In this document: in pieces, positions 1 to 12,215 of the stretch
How the letters are laid out: every line of letters starts with the position of its first letter
Numbering within the stretch: the stretch's first letter is position 1
NCBI RefSeq assembly: GCF_050948215.1
Contig: NC_135152.1
Span: forward strand, 1,832,310-1,896,309
Direction of reading: 5' to 3'
Length of the DNA: 64,000 nt
From: Halictus rubicundus
Taxonomy: Eukaryota > Arthropoda > Insecta > Hymenoptera > Halictidae
Made by a program: the position numbers and the translations under genes
The notes under the pieces: generated by a model
The model's input: only the letters and a program-made list of their open reading frames with translations
What the model was told of the DNA's origin: nothing
Databases searched by the model: none

Positions 1-873
1 TAAGAACTCTAAGTTTTCACCTATCGGAAATAAATAATTTGCATGACTGACTCTGTGGTGTGCATTGCAAAGGTATTATGTTTAGCGTACAAATCGTTAC
101 ATTCTATTTTCCTAAGTCGTTATACATCTAGTCGTAGACAATTTGATTTATTTTTGGCCATCCCATGAATTAAAGACAAATGGAGATTAATTGTACAACG
201 GTTGCAGAATTTATTACAAATATTCTGATTTTAAAGTATGCCAGAACTAAAGTATACAAGTAACCTTTACAATATTAAACCTTTAATTTGTCATAGTTCT
301 CGTGTAACACTTTGCGTATAAAATTACATAGGACATCAAACAAATTTTTAAAACTGTATAGATGTACAATTTTTACCAAAATAATTAATAATTCAATTAA
401 AAACTTAATAAAACAGCGCTATTACGTAGAAAAGATTTGTAAATAAAAGATCGCGTCTTTTCTTATCATGTACTCATTCAATATCATGTGAAACATTTAA
501 ATTATTATGTTCTTCTCCAAAGGCACAGTAATTGGTACCCCCACAGTAATTGAGTCTCTTACTTCGTAAGGGTTTGTTCGTTCGTATACGTTCGATTCGT
601 ACAAATACAAACGAATAAAAGCAAAGTTTGAAATGCGCTTAATGTTTGCAAGCGATGCGTGTCGTACTTTCGAATAGCCCACGTGAATCAAGAATAGCAT
701 AACTTATGAAGAGCTAGATGAAGATAAAATCAAATATTTCCCTATTTATATTCTGGCTACTGTATATAGCAGGAGAGGATGCACGAACGCGAGCACTACC
801 TCGAACACCGTAGCCGACGACGGTTCGTCGGTTCTTCGAAGTTCCTCTCGTTTCTTCGTGGTCGCCGGTGAAC
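1..873. other. AT-rich 5' flank of the SmydA-like gene
   Basis: No gene could be supported here. The stretch is AT-rich and presumably holds the promoter and 5' UTR of the SET/MYND gene that starts at 874. Positions 522-563 are a loose end of the TA-flanked MITE family found twice in the introns of that gene. Short open frames over 714-970 on the minus strand overlap the start of the gene and look like chance. Confidence 0.6.
522..563. repeat. terminal fragment of a TA-target MITE
   Basis: These 42 bases match the right end of the MITE copies at 1745-1960 and 2726-2943, with the shared core CACAGTAATTGG and a terminus resembling GGGTCTCTTAC. Only one end is present, so it is a truncated or solo end. 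Confidence 0.6.
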
Positions 874-3800
874 ATGAATTTCCCAAGTACCTTGGATCCG
901 GAGCAAGTGAAGGAAATGTTGATATCCCATTTAAAAGAGAACAAAGTTCTCGGTGATGGTCTGTTTCCATGGACCGTTGGCTATTCGAAATTGGGCGGCC
1001 GTGGGCTGTTCGCTACCAGGAACATCGATGTCAACGAGCTCATCTTCGTCGACGCGCCCCTAATCATCGGGCCAAAGTGTGCGGGCAATAGACTTCCGGT
1101 TGGTACCCGATCTTCCAATAATGTTACGTTGCTGCATAAGTTCTGCCCGCCATTACTTTTCCACGAATCGTTCATCATTACAACCTGTCGATTAATTATT
1201 ACATTACATCCCTTCATTCACTTTCTTCTTCATTTTATTTGTAAGTTCCTGAATTGAACTGGATCCCGGTGTCATCATTGGCTACTGCCAGATAGACTTC
1301 AGATTTTCAGTATTCGCTTAGGACTAGTCACAGCTTTGTTTATTAAATTGTCAAACATATTGGAGGTTGAAAATTTCGATATTTTTTAATTACTAAAGTG
1401 TGATCACTAACCCTTGTTGGCACACTGTACTTAAGAAATGCAACAACTCAAATAATATCTTATTTTACCGAATTTTTTAATTTAAATCTATTTTACTACA
1501 AAATTGAAACGTAGTTGAATAATTAAAGTTTATTTAAGTCTTCCTGTAGTTACATTGATATACACTAAACAAGTTGCAGTATAAAGAATAGGTTCGCGGA
1601 GGCCGCGATAGTAAGATCATTGTGAATGGATATGACACCAATACTTTTTTTAAAGATAAATTCGAAAGTCTTTGATAAAGTGAGCAGAATGTAATTTTTA
1701 CATACATCAGAAGTCGCCATATAAATAACATTGGAAAACACCTAGGGTAAGAGACCCAATTACTATGGTGGTACCACTTATTATGCCTATATTAATTATA
1801 CTTATTTTTAAAGCATAATGAATATTTAAAAAGAGATATATATAAAGTACATACTAACTGATTTTAATGAAAAAAATTTAATATTCATATGCTTTAAAAA
1901 TAAGTATAATTAATATAGGCACAGTAATTGGTACCCCCACACTAGTCGGGTTCCTTACTCTACTGTAAACGTTTGAACGTTGTTCGTAGACGTTTCAAGC
2001 GAATGGTGAAGAATTCATTTGTGGTAAACGGAGTAGTTAATTGCACGGTTGTAAACGGTTGAAGCTAAGAGTTCTAGCGTGCAAGTATCCGCAGATGTGC
2101 GTGTGCTGCTACAAGAACGAGTGTCCGCTGTTTCCGTGCGACCGTGGATGCGGCTTGCCGGTCTGCTCGGTGCGATGCGAAAATTCACCGAAGCATGTGG
2201 ACTACGAATGCAAGTACTTGAGGTCGTTGGTACCAACTTGCGGAACCGACTGGTCCTGCGACCTGTTGCTGACTGTGATACCGATACGAGGATTGTTTCT
2301 GTCGGAGCAACAACGAAAATGCATGGCCGGGTTTCAGTGGAACCAAAGTCGTATCGCTTGCTACGAGGTACGATTATTTATTTTATAACACGAAATGTGA
2401 GAACAGATGATTATGAGAATATTCGAATACAGAGATTTGAGGCTCTCGCAGCCTAGCATCCAAGCATTTCGTTGAACGAACTGGTAAGTAAGAAGATCAA
2501 GTTCACTTTACTCTAGAACTTAGAAATAATTAGGCATTGATTCTTTACGTCCCAACAGTCTCACAATCTAAGCGTACGCCCCTGCTTGATTTTAGTTTTC
2601 TTGAGTTTGAAGTTATTATACTTTAACGATAGACTTCGCTGATAACGTTACCAACGAATTACTGTGTTCTGCTGTGTCTTTGGTACTGTTCAGACATGCA
2701 TGTTAAGAATTCATACCCTTTCATAGGGTACGGGACCCAATTACTGTGGAGGTGCCAATTACTGTGCCTATATTAATTATAAAGCATTTTGAAAGCATAA
2801 TAGATATTTAAAAAGAAATATATGACGTTATATATTAACTGATTTTAAAGAAAAAAATGTAATATCTCTTTTTTAATATTCTTTATTATGCTTTAATACA
2901 ACCACAGTAATTGGCACCCACACAGTAATTGGGTCCCTTATCCTATGCTTTCGCACTATTTGCAATTTTGATTAGTTGTTATTTTTAGGTTTTCTGATTT
3001 TGTAATCATAGCACTAGGGTAGATTCAGTTTAAAAATCCGAAACGTGTGTCTGGTATACGTCAACAAAGCAATGATGCAGTCCAGTGGTTTCACTGCGAA
3101 TGCAGGGTCTAAGAAGTATAGGAATAATACGTGGCTTCATGTACTTCTTACTGAAAGCTATTTTTAAATAATTGCATGCGTAGCAAATGTTCTTCTTTTC
3201 AAAGAGCATCTATTATTACCAGTAGACGGCGGATCTTCATGCAAGATAAAGCTGTTCTATCTAAGCTGTAACAAACTGGAATGAGAAAAAAAATTATTTT
3301 CTTTATTCATAGGTTTAGTAGGTTGAAAATAATATAACAATGTTTTTTAATTCTTCTAATGTTTTACTGTTTTAAATTACGCATTTTTGCCATAAATGCA
3401 TCAAATCCGCAGCCTATGAATTTACGAAAGGAAGATGAGTTTGCGGGAAGTTTAACGAATCAAACTGAAATTTTACCGTACGACCATAAAAAATATACAC
3501 AAATAGGTATGCAGATGGTTTTTTTACTGTGTGTATCACGATTCTAATTAATGAATTTCCGGGAACAAGACCGAACTACTGCAACGGAATGTAGCAAATC
3601 CACCGAGCGAAGAGGAACTGGAGTTAATGAAACGCGTTTGCGAAACATTCGCTACGAACGCGTTCGAAACGGTCAGCGTCCAAGATAAGGATCGTTCCTC
3701 GAGTTTGCGCGGACTCTATCCTTTGGGGTCATTGCAAAACCACTGTTGCATACCGAACACGAGGCACCATTTCGATAGCGAACAACGACTCTACGTGAAC

Positions 3801-5354
3801 GCTACGCTTCCGATTTCCGCAGGAGATGAGCTTACTATGTCTTATACGAGTTTATTCTGGGACACGACGTTACGTCGACATTTTTTAAGTGTCACCAAAC
3901 ATTTCTCCTGCGCTTGCAAACGGTGCAGCGATCCTACGGTAAATCTACAAAAAAATCCTAGACTGCGGATCTTTATTTAGTTATAAGTAAATAGACAAGG
4001 CGAAATGAAAATGCAAAAATCTTTTGTGCCGTCAGTTTTGAAGAGTGTACGAGGCTTAAAAAAATTGTTAGTACGTTTATTTTACTTTGATGACAAAAAA
4101 TCTTTCAGTTGATAAAAGAAACTTTTCCATTATTCTGATTTTTATAAAATAATTTTAAAAAATTTCCTTTTATCTTTTTTTATATATCCGCAAATATATT
4201 GATTTTTTTTTAAATTTCGAACCTATAACAAGTTAATGTCGTTTTTATGTAACATTAGGAATTTGGATCCAGATTAGGAGCGCTTTTATGTGCATCCGAA
4301 GAGTGTACCGGAAACTTGTTACCTCAGGAACCACTCAATATGGAGTCCCCCTGGATCTGTGATAAATGCTCCATTGTTATGAGCAATAAACAGGTGCTTA
4401 TACATTTATTTAAATATTTAAGCAAAACTGAAGAGTCTAGTATTTTCTAAATTAAAATAAATAACGTTTTAACTAAATTTAAAAAAAATTCACGTATCCA
4501 TACTAATTAGATCTATAGAAGAGACAGTAAATATACTACAAATAATTCATTATCGTATTAACTATTACAAAGTCTATAGATCTTGAAAAGAAGTATTATA
4601 TTCAACTTCAAAAACGTAAAGAAACTATAAAGTTATTCTTTTTTAGATAATTTCGATTCGTTCTAGTTTATCAACTATAATGAAAAATGTTTTATATAAG
4701 GCTCCACGCGAGATCTGTAACTTTATGCAAAAGGAGCTTAAACTAGTGCTTCCAAACACTAATTATCTTGTTATGGATATAAAATTCCGAATTATTTCAT
4801 ACTACGGTAGAGCTGAAGGTGTACAATGGGCAGGTATTGAAATCGTATTAATATAATCTATTTTGGAAATATCAAAATATTTTTATTTATCAAAACACTA
4901 TATTAGATTTAACTGACGCGGAGCTTGACGTAAAGGCTAAATGCTGTAAAGACTTGCTCTCCATCTTAAATACCATGAATTGTGGTGATTGCAAGAAAAA
5001 AGGTAATCTGTTTCATAAAAAAGCTTGAAATAGTTTTGCACTATTTTTTCTGCAAATAAGATAATTTTTTTAATATCTTAGGTCTGATTTTGTATGAGTT
5101 ATATTGCACAAACATGGAAAAGATGAAAAGATTACGACAGCAACAGAACATTAAAAATGAACAAGCACAGTTTTCTATACAGGTGTTTATATTATTTATT
5201 TACTTATACTGCGTTACTAACTCTCATATTTACATCATGTACTTTTTCCTAGTATGATGAAAACGAGCGTTTATTGAAGGAAGCAAAGACCATACTGCAA
5301 AATGATGTTGTGGCAGCCATTAACTTCGAGTGTGATAAAAAGATTTTTAAATAA
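874..5354 (+). CDS. SET and MYND domain protein, SmydA type
   Basis: This is a split-SET/MYND lysine methyltransferase-like protein of the arthropod SmydA group, by similarity that I recognise rather than by search. Exons are 874-1102, 2078-2367, 3570-3938, 4259-4393, 4647-4833, 4907-5002, 5082-5182 and 5253-5354, joining to 502 residues. Residues 41-46 (GGRGLF) are the SET N-terminal motif. Residues 84-121 hold a MYND zinc finger (CVCCYK through a final Cys). NHCCIPN at 230-236 and GDELTMSYT near 257-265 are the SET core, and CACKRC at 287-292 is the post-SET Cys cluster. NHCC replaces the usual NHSC. The ATG at 874 is preferred because the upstream in-frame codon at 868 is GTG. The acceptor before 3570 is weak, so the second intron boundary is the least certain part. 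Introns 1 and 2 each carry a MITE. The substrate is unknown; many SmydA proteins have no proven activity. Confidence 0.85.
1745..1960. mobile_element. MITE copy 1 in SmydA intron 1 (TA target)
   Basis: This is a 216-bp element with long imperfect terminal inverted repeats: the left end GGGTAAGAGACCC pairs with the inverted right end GAGTAAGGAACCC, and complementarity continues inward for about 75 bases through an AT-rich segment. It is flanked by TA at 1743-1744 and 1961-1962. No coding capacity. TA duplication and TIRs suggest a non-autonomous Tc1/mariner-like element; the autonomous partner is not in the window. Confidence 0.8.
2726..2943. mobile_element. MITE copy 2 in SmydA intron 2 (TA target)
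   Basis: This 218-bp element belongs to the same family as the copy at 1745. The left end is GGGTACGGGACCC and the inverted right end GGATAAGGGACCC, with TA on both sides (2724-2725 and 2944-2945). The duplicated internal motif CAATTACTGTGG occurs near each end. It lies wholly inside an intron. Confidence 0.8.
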
Positions 5355-6175
5355 TGTTAATTGTTGTTTCCAGAATAATACAAAAAAATAGACGTTTTAT
5401 GAAAAATCTTTTGATGTTGAAAATCAATACTACATACATACTCTCTAAATGTGTACGAAGTTTCATTTATAAAACACCAGATAAAAATTACAATTATTCC
5501 GTTTAGGTAGATCAAATCATTTAACTGATATCATCGAAATATCAAGAAAATACTTTTTTTAAACAGTATAAGCAAAATGTTGTTAATTAATTTTTAAATT
5601 TAAGAATCTAAAATAATGCTTTTCTATAATTTATAGAAAAAAATATTATGTAAAACGCTAGTAATGTAAAGTTTTACTCTTCCAATATAGCTACTCAGTT
5701 ATAATCAATCTTCGTGCTTATAATTCAGATGAAGAATATGATATAAAATTTGAGTAATATACAAAAAATATTTAATTAAGGTAATCGAAGAGCTAAGTAC
5801 TAAAAAAAAATTATCAATTTAATTTTTTCCTACATTGCACCACTGAAGAGGCTAAATTGGTTGCAGTAAACAATTAACTGAACCGCTCCAGCATGGAACA
5901 AACTGATGCGACTGACAACACTTTTGCCCTATGTTACACTGATACATATAATATAGCAGCAAAGTGTAATTTTGGGAGTCATGTCCTACAAATAAACGCT
6001 TTTTTCATACAACTTGTTGTAATAAGCATTTCGCCTCTTCGTATAAAGCTGTACAAGGTCTCAAAACTTCTAAATCGTAATCCACATCCTCTTCAGTATT
6101 TACATTGCTATTCCTGTAAGAAAATGACATTAGGAATTCTGCAACATATTATTACAACATTAAAAAAAAACTTAT
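5355..6175. other. convergent 3' flanks of SmydA and Flacc
   Basis: AT-rich sequence between two genes that converge. It should hold both 3' UTRs. A 123-codon open frame on the plus strand from 5893 overlaps the Flacc last exon and has no recognisable domain, so I do not call it. Confidence 0.6.
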
Positions 6176-9100
6176 TTACTTATACAGAAAGTCGTCCACT
6201 CCAGGTAACATATCATTATTCAGGTTATGTAACAAGCGATTTCGTGCAAGCGCCGTGTGCGTAAACGCAACATTGTGAAGGAAAAACTCTGAATGATCTG
6301 TAAATAAACATTCGACAAAATAAATATAATACATGTAAATAGTTTTCAAAAATATCAGACATACCACTTTTGCCATATTTCTTCCCCAATTTTTTCATTA
6401 AATCCTCGCCTCCGTACTTGGCAGAAATACCGATTCTATGAAGAATCGCCTTACACTGCCAACGATTTTCTGCATTTTGATTACAAATCGCAGGTCTTCG
6501 TGGCTGCGTTTCTTTTACTAGACTTTCCCAATCAACTCCCAAAGCATCTCCCAAACCTTTACCACTTGTTTTAATATCCTCTTCTAATTCACCGTCAGAA
6601 ATCTCTTCGAAGTCCATAGTTTCCATATTCTCATCTTCCAGATTTCTAAATAAATTTAATGAGAATTGAATATGAACATACTACCACGTATGCGCTACTG
6701 TATAAATTTGTCACTAATAAATAATTAAAAATAATACCTAAATGACATTGTGTCAGTATTATCTTTTCCTTTAGAATTAAATACAGATTCCTCTATTGTC
6801 TCCTTCGGAGATGACGGTACCGGTTCTTGAGTCGTTGACTGTGTATCGCGTTGCGTTGTGTCTGGTGTTTTCTTTGATCGTGTCTTATTTGTATCAACAT
6901 CCTATAAATATAAGTATGTTTATAGGATTAGTATATATATTTAGATTTGTCGATAAATTGGAATAAAGAGAAATACACTTACTGTGATGTCTTCCATGTT
7001 CAAAATGTCATCTGGATCATCACTAATATCACTGAGATCGCTTTCAGTATGAAGCGTTTGCAAAGACTCATCGATGCAGGAACGTTTCGGTTCAGTTGTA
7101 ACAGTTTCCTTAGTTTCAGATTTTTCTTTTAACAAAACCTTTTTCGGGAAACTATCCGTAGACTTCTCTCGAGTCGTAGACAATTTACCTTCTGCCAGTT
7201 CCATTAACTTTTTATTAATAGGTTCTTCTTTCATACTACCATACAGAGACGCTTGTTTAGAAGTATGAACTGTACACTCATCTCTATTTTCCGAATTATT
7301 ATAGGTTCTTCTTTTACTGAAACAAGATGAACATATCATATATTGATGCGTCAAAACACTTTTATCGGCAACACATTAGTTAAATAATGTTGATTCATGA
7401 ATAACGCACTTGTGAGATGTAGACTCTCCTATGTCTATCTCTTTTGAGCGATCGTTTCTGTAATGGCCACGGATATGCACAGATTGATTATCCCATTTCC
7501 GCGTATCATTTGATTTCCAATCCGTGATAGAATTATCATACCGGGAATTCCAGTCTTCATCGTGAACTTCTGAGCGAGGAAGGCTATCCCTGCTGTCCCA
7601 CAATGCTCTTACACGCCACTCTCTTTCCTCCCAATCAACGGGTCCATAAGTTCGTTCTCTGCCATGTTCCACGTCTCTGTGATGATTGTCCCAATCATCA
7701 TTTGGAACATTTTCGTCCCTGATAAATAGAAAACATAAAGGATGGTAATGTGGTTTCAACTTAACCCGCTGTAACGCTATGTATTATATGGGTTATCTAC
7801 AAGTTTCAAGTCTTGTTTCATTTCATTGTTAGAATTTTACGTGAATTACATTGTTGACACTGCAGACGTACCGGATTGATGTGTTACTTCTTAACTTTTC
7901 TCCAGGATACAATGGATGTCTGTGATGATGATGATGATGTCGATGATCTTCGAAGGTCGTCCTGTCTGCAGTCTGAACAACGTATCTAGATTCACGAGAC
8001 CTTTCCTCGCGAATCCCTCGTCTTTCATCAAACGGACTATCGTACCGTCTTCCGTCAACAGGTTTTCTCCTCTCGTCTTCGTGAACATGATGTTCACGGT
8101 AATCCAAGTGTGTTGATGCTTCCTCTTGTTCATCCCAATGCTCGGACAACCGTCCGTAATTCCTGTTGTAGTTTCTGTCAATTTCGATAGTACGTCGCGG
8201 ACTGGTTTCCCGTCTGTCAATTAATTTACATTAGCAAATGGATCATTTCGTGTCACATCAAACACTTATTATTGTCAATGTCAGCGATTCCAAGTAAAAT
8301 ACAAGTTCTCCTATTATAAAACAAGTTCTTCAATACTCCTAATGATTTAGACTTGTTGATGTTTTTCCCAACTAACTTCAAATTCTAGAAAGCTCTCTTA
8401 ATAATCTCTACTTAATAATCTGACCGTCTGTAATCAATTTTGAAATATTCCTCAGAGTCAGTACGGCGTACTGTTGTTGGGTTTGAAGGGTTAAAAAGAA
8501 AGAAATATCAACAATGTGTTTTCACGAGAATCAGCAAAAATTGCAAAACACGAAGATCTGTATGTTCTAAACAAATTCGAAATCAGTAAACTTAAACTTC
8601 CCCCTTATTTTACGGGTTATCCTGACATCACTTACAATCATTTCACCGACATGATTTGATCGGTATCTTGATCAGTATCTGCTCATTAACACCTTTTCAT
8701 CGACAATGTCAGCATTCACATCGAGTGGTCGACTTCTACTGCGTATAATGAAAATAGTGTCGATGAAAACATTATCGCCGGTGAGGTCAGGGTAACCCTA
8801 TTTTACAGGCATTATAAATCATATTTGAGAAAGATCCCTGACATCAACAATAAGAAGTGAATCGTCTGACATGGAATAACGTAATTAATGTAGCATATGA
8901 TCGATCATGCTGCATGCACGAATTCATTCGTACCTGGCACCAAATCGTCTGTGTCTTTCTCGATCATAATGTCCAGTATCTATCCTGTCGATTAAGTTGT
9001 CTCGTGACGTTGACAGCGCTGCTGGCGCGGATGAAGACGACGAAGATGCTATAGAGGATTGTACTGGTGGTAAGGAAGGTGCTTGCGATGGAGGCGGTGC

Positions 9101-11640
9101 AGTATGTACAGTCTTATCCAATAAAGATGTTCTATCTAATGATCTCTCGCGTGGAAAACGGTCTCTAGGAGAATTTACACCAGGTTTGCGAGTGGGTGCA
9201 TCTTTGTCGACAGCAGTTCTATCGTATCTGCTTTCAATTCGTTGTGTGGATGTCCTGTCTCGATCAGAGAGTGCTTTCGTTTCTGATCGTTCTCTCTCCC
9301 TGTCGCTCCTACGTTCCCGGGTACCGTTCTTCTCAAAGGCACTGTCTTTTCCTACTATTCGTTCTTTGTCCCGACTGTAACGCGAGTTCTTGTCTGCAGT
9401 TATATTTATCGATGTCGGAACTAGTGGTGGAACATCTCTGTCTCTGGCTTTCAATGGATCTTTCTCTCGATCACGGTCCCGATCTCGATCACGATCACGG
9501 TCACGATCACGATCTCGATCACGATCCCGATCCCTGTCACGATCACGATCACGATCTCGGTCCCTCTCCCGGTCACGATCGCGTTCTCGATCTCTGTCAC
9601 GATCACGGTCCCTGTCCCGTTGTCGTTCGCGACAACGTTCTTGCAGATCCTCTTTCTCTTTATCACGCGGATCCCGCTGATCTCGACCAAGTCTTGAATG
9701 ACCTCGTTCGTCCCTTGTATGGTCTTTATCGCGTCGCTCTCTACTCTTTTGTCGTGTTTTGTCACCCACATAAGCTTTATCATCAAACTCCTTCCCAATT
9801 CGCCTGTGGCTCTCTTCTTGACTCGCCACTTGCCTGGCTCTGCTACTTTGCTCAGTCTTTCTAATGTCCTCCCTGTCCTTAGTCTTATCACTCTTGTGAG
9901 ATTCACGATCTTTTTTCTCCACGTCTCTGGACCTGTTTGCGGAGATCTGTCTGTCTTGGGTCTTCGATGGTGAGGGCTCCCGTTTCGATCTCGAGGATTT
10001 CTCAGGTGTACGACTACGACGAGCTTTTGTTGATACTGGCTCTTTGGAGTGTTGATGTTTTGACCTTTCAGACGTCGGTGGTGTTCTGGAGCGTAACTCC
10101 TTGTCTTTACATTTTGCTTTAATCCTTTCATCGATTTTTAGTTTCTCATCTATCGTACGATTCTTCTCCTTTTCCTGTTCTTTGCCTTTGTCAAAAGATT
10201 TGTTTTTAGTGGTTTCTTTAGGTACTTCATCCACGTCTCGTACTTTTTTATAATGCCTGTCCTCTTTTTCCGCATCTCTAGTTTTAGTCGCTTTCGGAGA
10301 TTCTGTCCTATTTCGTTCTCTAACTTTATTAGATGCAGCATGATGAGGCACAGATACAGAAGAGCCTAGTACCGCCGCTGCTGTGGATGCAACTGTTGTG
10401 GGCACTTGTATCGCTGGTGATCTTGTACGGGGTGTGGAAGAATGTTTTCTCGATGCTGAAGATGAGGTATACTTTTTAGCCGACCTATTGCCAACTTCCT
10501 TTTTCGTCAAAGTACTTTCCAGCTTACGCTTCTTCTTAACAGCAGGCTTGTCATTTTTGGTGCCAAGCCTTTTCAATTTCAATCTATCGAATACAATTAA
10601 TTTTGATGTATACAATTGAACACAGAACATTTTACTTGATAAAAAGTACCTTAATCATTATACAAATAACTTACTTTCGCCTTCGTTCTTTATCTTCATC
10701 ATAATCTGTAGAACCACTATGGTGCCGCTTAGATTTAATTTTTTTAACCTTCTTCCGTGAATCAGATGTTGAACTAGAAGATGAATCTTCGCTGCTGGAA
10801 CTGCTACTACTGCTAGATGTACTCGAAGTATGAGAACTAGACGAAGAAGTCATTGCCTTTTTCTTCTGTCTCACTTTGTCTTTTCCATGAACTTCTTTAT
10901 CCTTCTTCATTTGTAACTCTAACTCGCGCTGTAACAGCTGTCTACGTCTCTCTAACACTTTCTCGTCCTCGTATTCTAAATCTGTTTGATTCCACTCTTC
11001 AAGATTTAAATCAGGACTATGCGATGCCTTTTTTACGATCTTAGAAGTAAGCCTTTTAAACGGATCCTCAATAAGCTATGTATTAAAAATATACATATGT
11101 AAATATCTATCTGTAGTAAACATTAATATAGCCTTTATTTATCATAGAATGATCTACAATCGAAATTATAATGATATAGAGATAAAAGTTTATAGACTTA
11201 CTCCTGTTGTATTTGCAATTGCATTATCCTTCTTGGCACGCTTGGATGGACTTATTAATGTGTGAGTATTTGCATATCTAGTTATAATATAAAAAAAGAA
11301 AATATTGGTCCTTTTAAAGTGAACAGATAATAATTCTTTATAGTTTAAATAAAAAAGCTGGTACTTCATATTAAACAAAAATTCAATCAGCTACATTATA
11401 GAGCAACATAACGTTCATTGTTTTTTCTTAATATTAAAAAGCTCTAAATTATACATACTTGCAAATCTTTCCATACGAACAACTGCCATTCAATGCCCAG
11501 TTTCTACAATACTCCGATGAATTTTGGCCGGCAGTAACTGCTGGTTTGGTCCCCAACCTCTCAAACACACTTGGTCGACGAGAGTCTGTATTACATTTCG
11601 TAGGGTCAACCGTTATTTTTCTTATGCTTGATTTTGACAT
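6176..11640 (-). CDS. Flacc: Flacc / ZC3H13, m6A methyltransferase complex component
   Basis: This is the orthologue of human ZC3H13 and Drosophila Flacc (Xio), the scaffold of the m6A-METTL-associated complex that bridges Fl(2)d/WTAP and Nito/RBM15. Ten exons join exactly to 1285 residues: 11459-11640, 11202-11277, 10675-11075, 8934-10583, 7872-8213, 7410-7718, 6983-7316, 6738-6901, 6368-6645, 6176-6297. Identification rests on the N-terminus: an MSKSSIRKITVD start, RRPSVFERLG at 21-30 and one CCCH-type finger (C45, C54, C60, H66). A Glu/Arg-rich helix, a poly-Ser stretch, a long Arg-Asp/Glu low-complexity region (pure RD run about residues 534-594) and a His run follow. With this splice the last finger spacing is C-X5-H rather than the usual C-X3-H. 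The ATG at 11640 is the first in frame. The C-terminal 40 residues come from a small last exon and are less certain. Confidence 0.9.
8614..8798. mobile_element. 185-bp MITE with 8-bp TSD in Flacc intron 4
   Basis: The ends GGGTTATCCTGACATCAC (8614-8631) and its inverted partner GGGTTACCCTGACCTCAC (8781-8798 read in reverse) differ at two of 18 positions. The element is flanked by a perfect 8-bp direct repeat TATTTTAC (8606-8613 and 8799-8806). An inner inverted pair, TTTTCATCGACA and its complement, gives a second hairpin. The 8-bp duplication fits hAT- or P-like transposition. There is no ORF. Confidence 0.85.
9461..9640 (-). repeat. Arg-Asp coding hexamer repeat in Flacc exon 4
   Basis: A degenerate 6-bp repeat (CGTGAT-like on the coding strand) encodes dozens of consecutive RD or RE dipeptides. 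RD-rich tracts occur in many splicing-related and ZC3H13 proteins. The repeat opens long spurious frames on both strands. Confidence 0.9.
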
Positions 11641-12215
11641 ATTATCACCATAAAACAATTATGTTTTCACAATGGAAGCACATAACTGCAGCATGCAAAT
11701 ATTCATTTGCTATGGAATCACCATTAATAAGTCTAGTGTTCACAAATATAAGCACAGTCCCCAAAGTATTAACCAGGTATTTCAAATCTATGCAACACAA
11801 ACTTGCTGGTTATGCTCCATATGATTGTTCCTCTTATATACGTCACCTTGTTTTCTATTATAATATTTACAATTATTCTGTTTTAAGCACTCTTAAGTCC
11901 TAACCCCTGACACAACTTACTGCATACCAGGGTAGGTTTACTCCAGTTTATTCAAAGTGACACAAAGGCACTCAAAGAGGAAAGTGTTAACATAGGCGTA
12001 AAGTACTATACCAGAGGTGAAACTTTCGTCGAAATCTTTGATGTTCGCATCCCTAAATTAGATGAACTTGACACCTTATGTAGATACAGTGTTGCCACTG
12101 CTTTAAATTGATATGTTGAGTGACCACGCGAACGTAGTTATGATAGCGCTACTGTACCATATGTTTGACCAATGGCGATGGGAGGGAAATTTGAATATAA
12201 AATGTAATGTTTAGG
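11641..12215. other. 5' flank of Flacc
   Basis: Upstream region of Flacc, with presumed promoter. It is AT-rich up to about 11930 and less so afterwards, where it approaches the foldback repeat. No gene recognised. Confidence 0.5.

Noticed and set aside
5893..6264. 123-codon plus-strand frame between SmydA and Flacc
   Set aside because: No domain or splice context, and it overlaps the last Flacc exon on the other strand.
9196..10131. Long open frames on the plus strand and in a second minus frame across the Flacc repeat
   Set aside because: They arise because the RD hexamer repeat is open in several frames. The Flacc frame continues through exact splice joins to 1285 residues, and the others do not.
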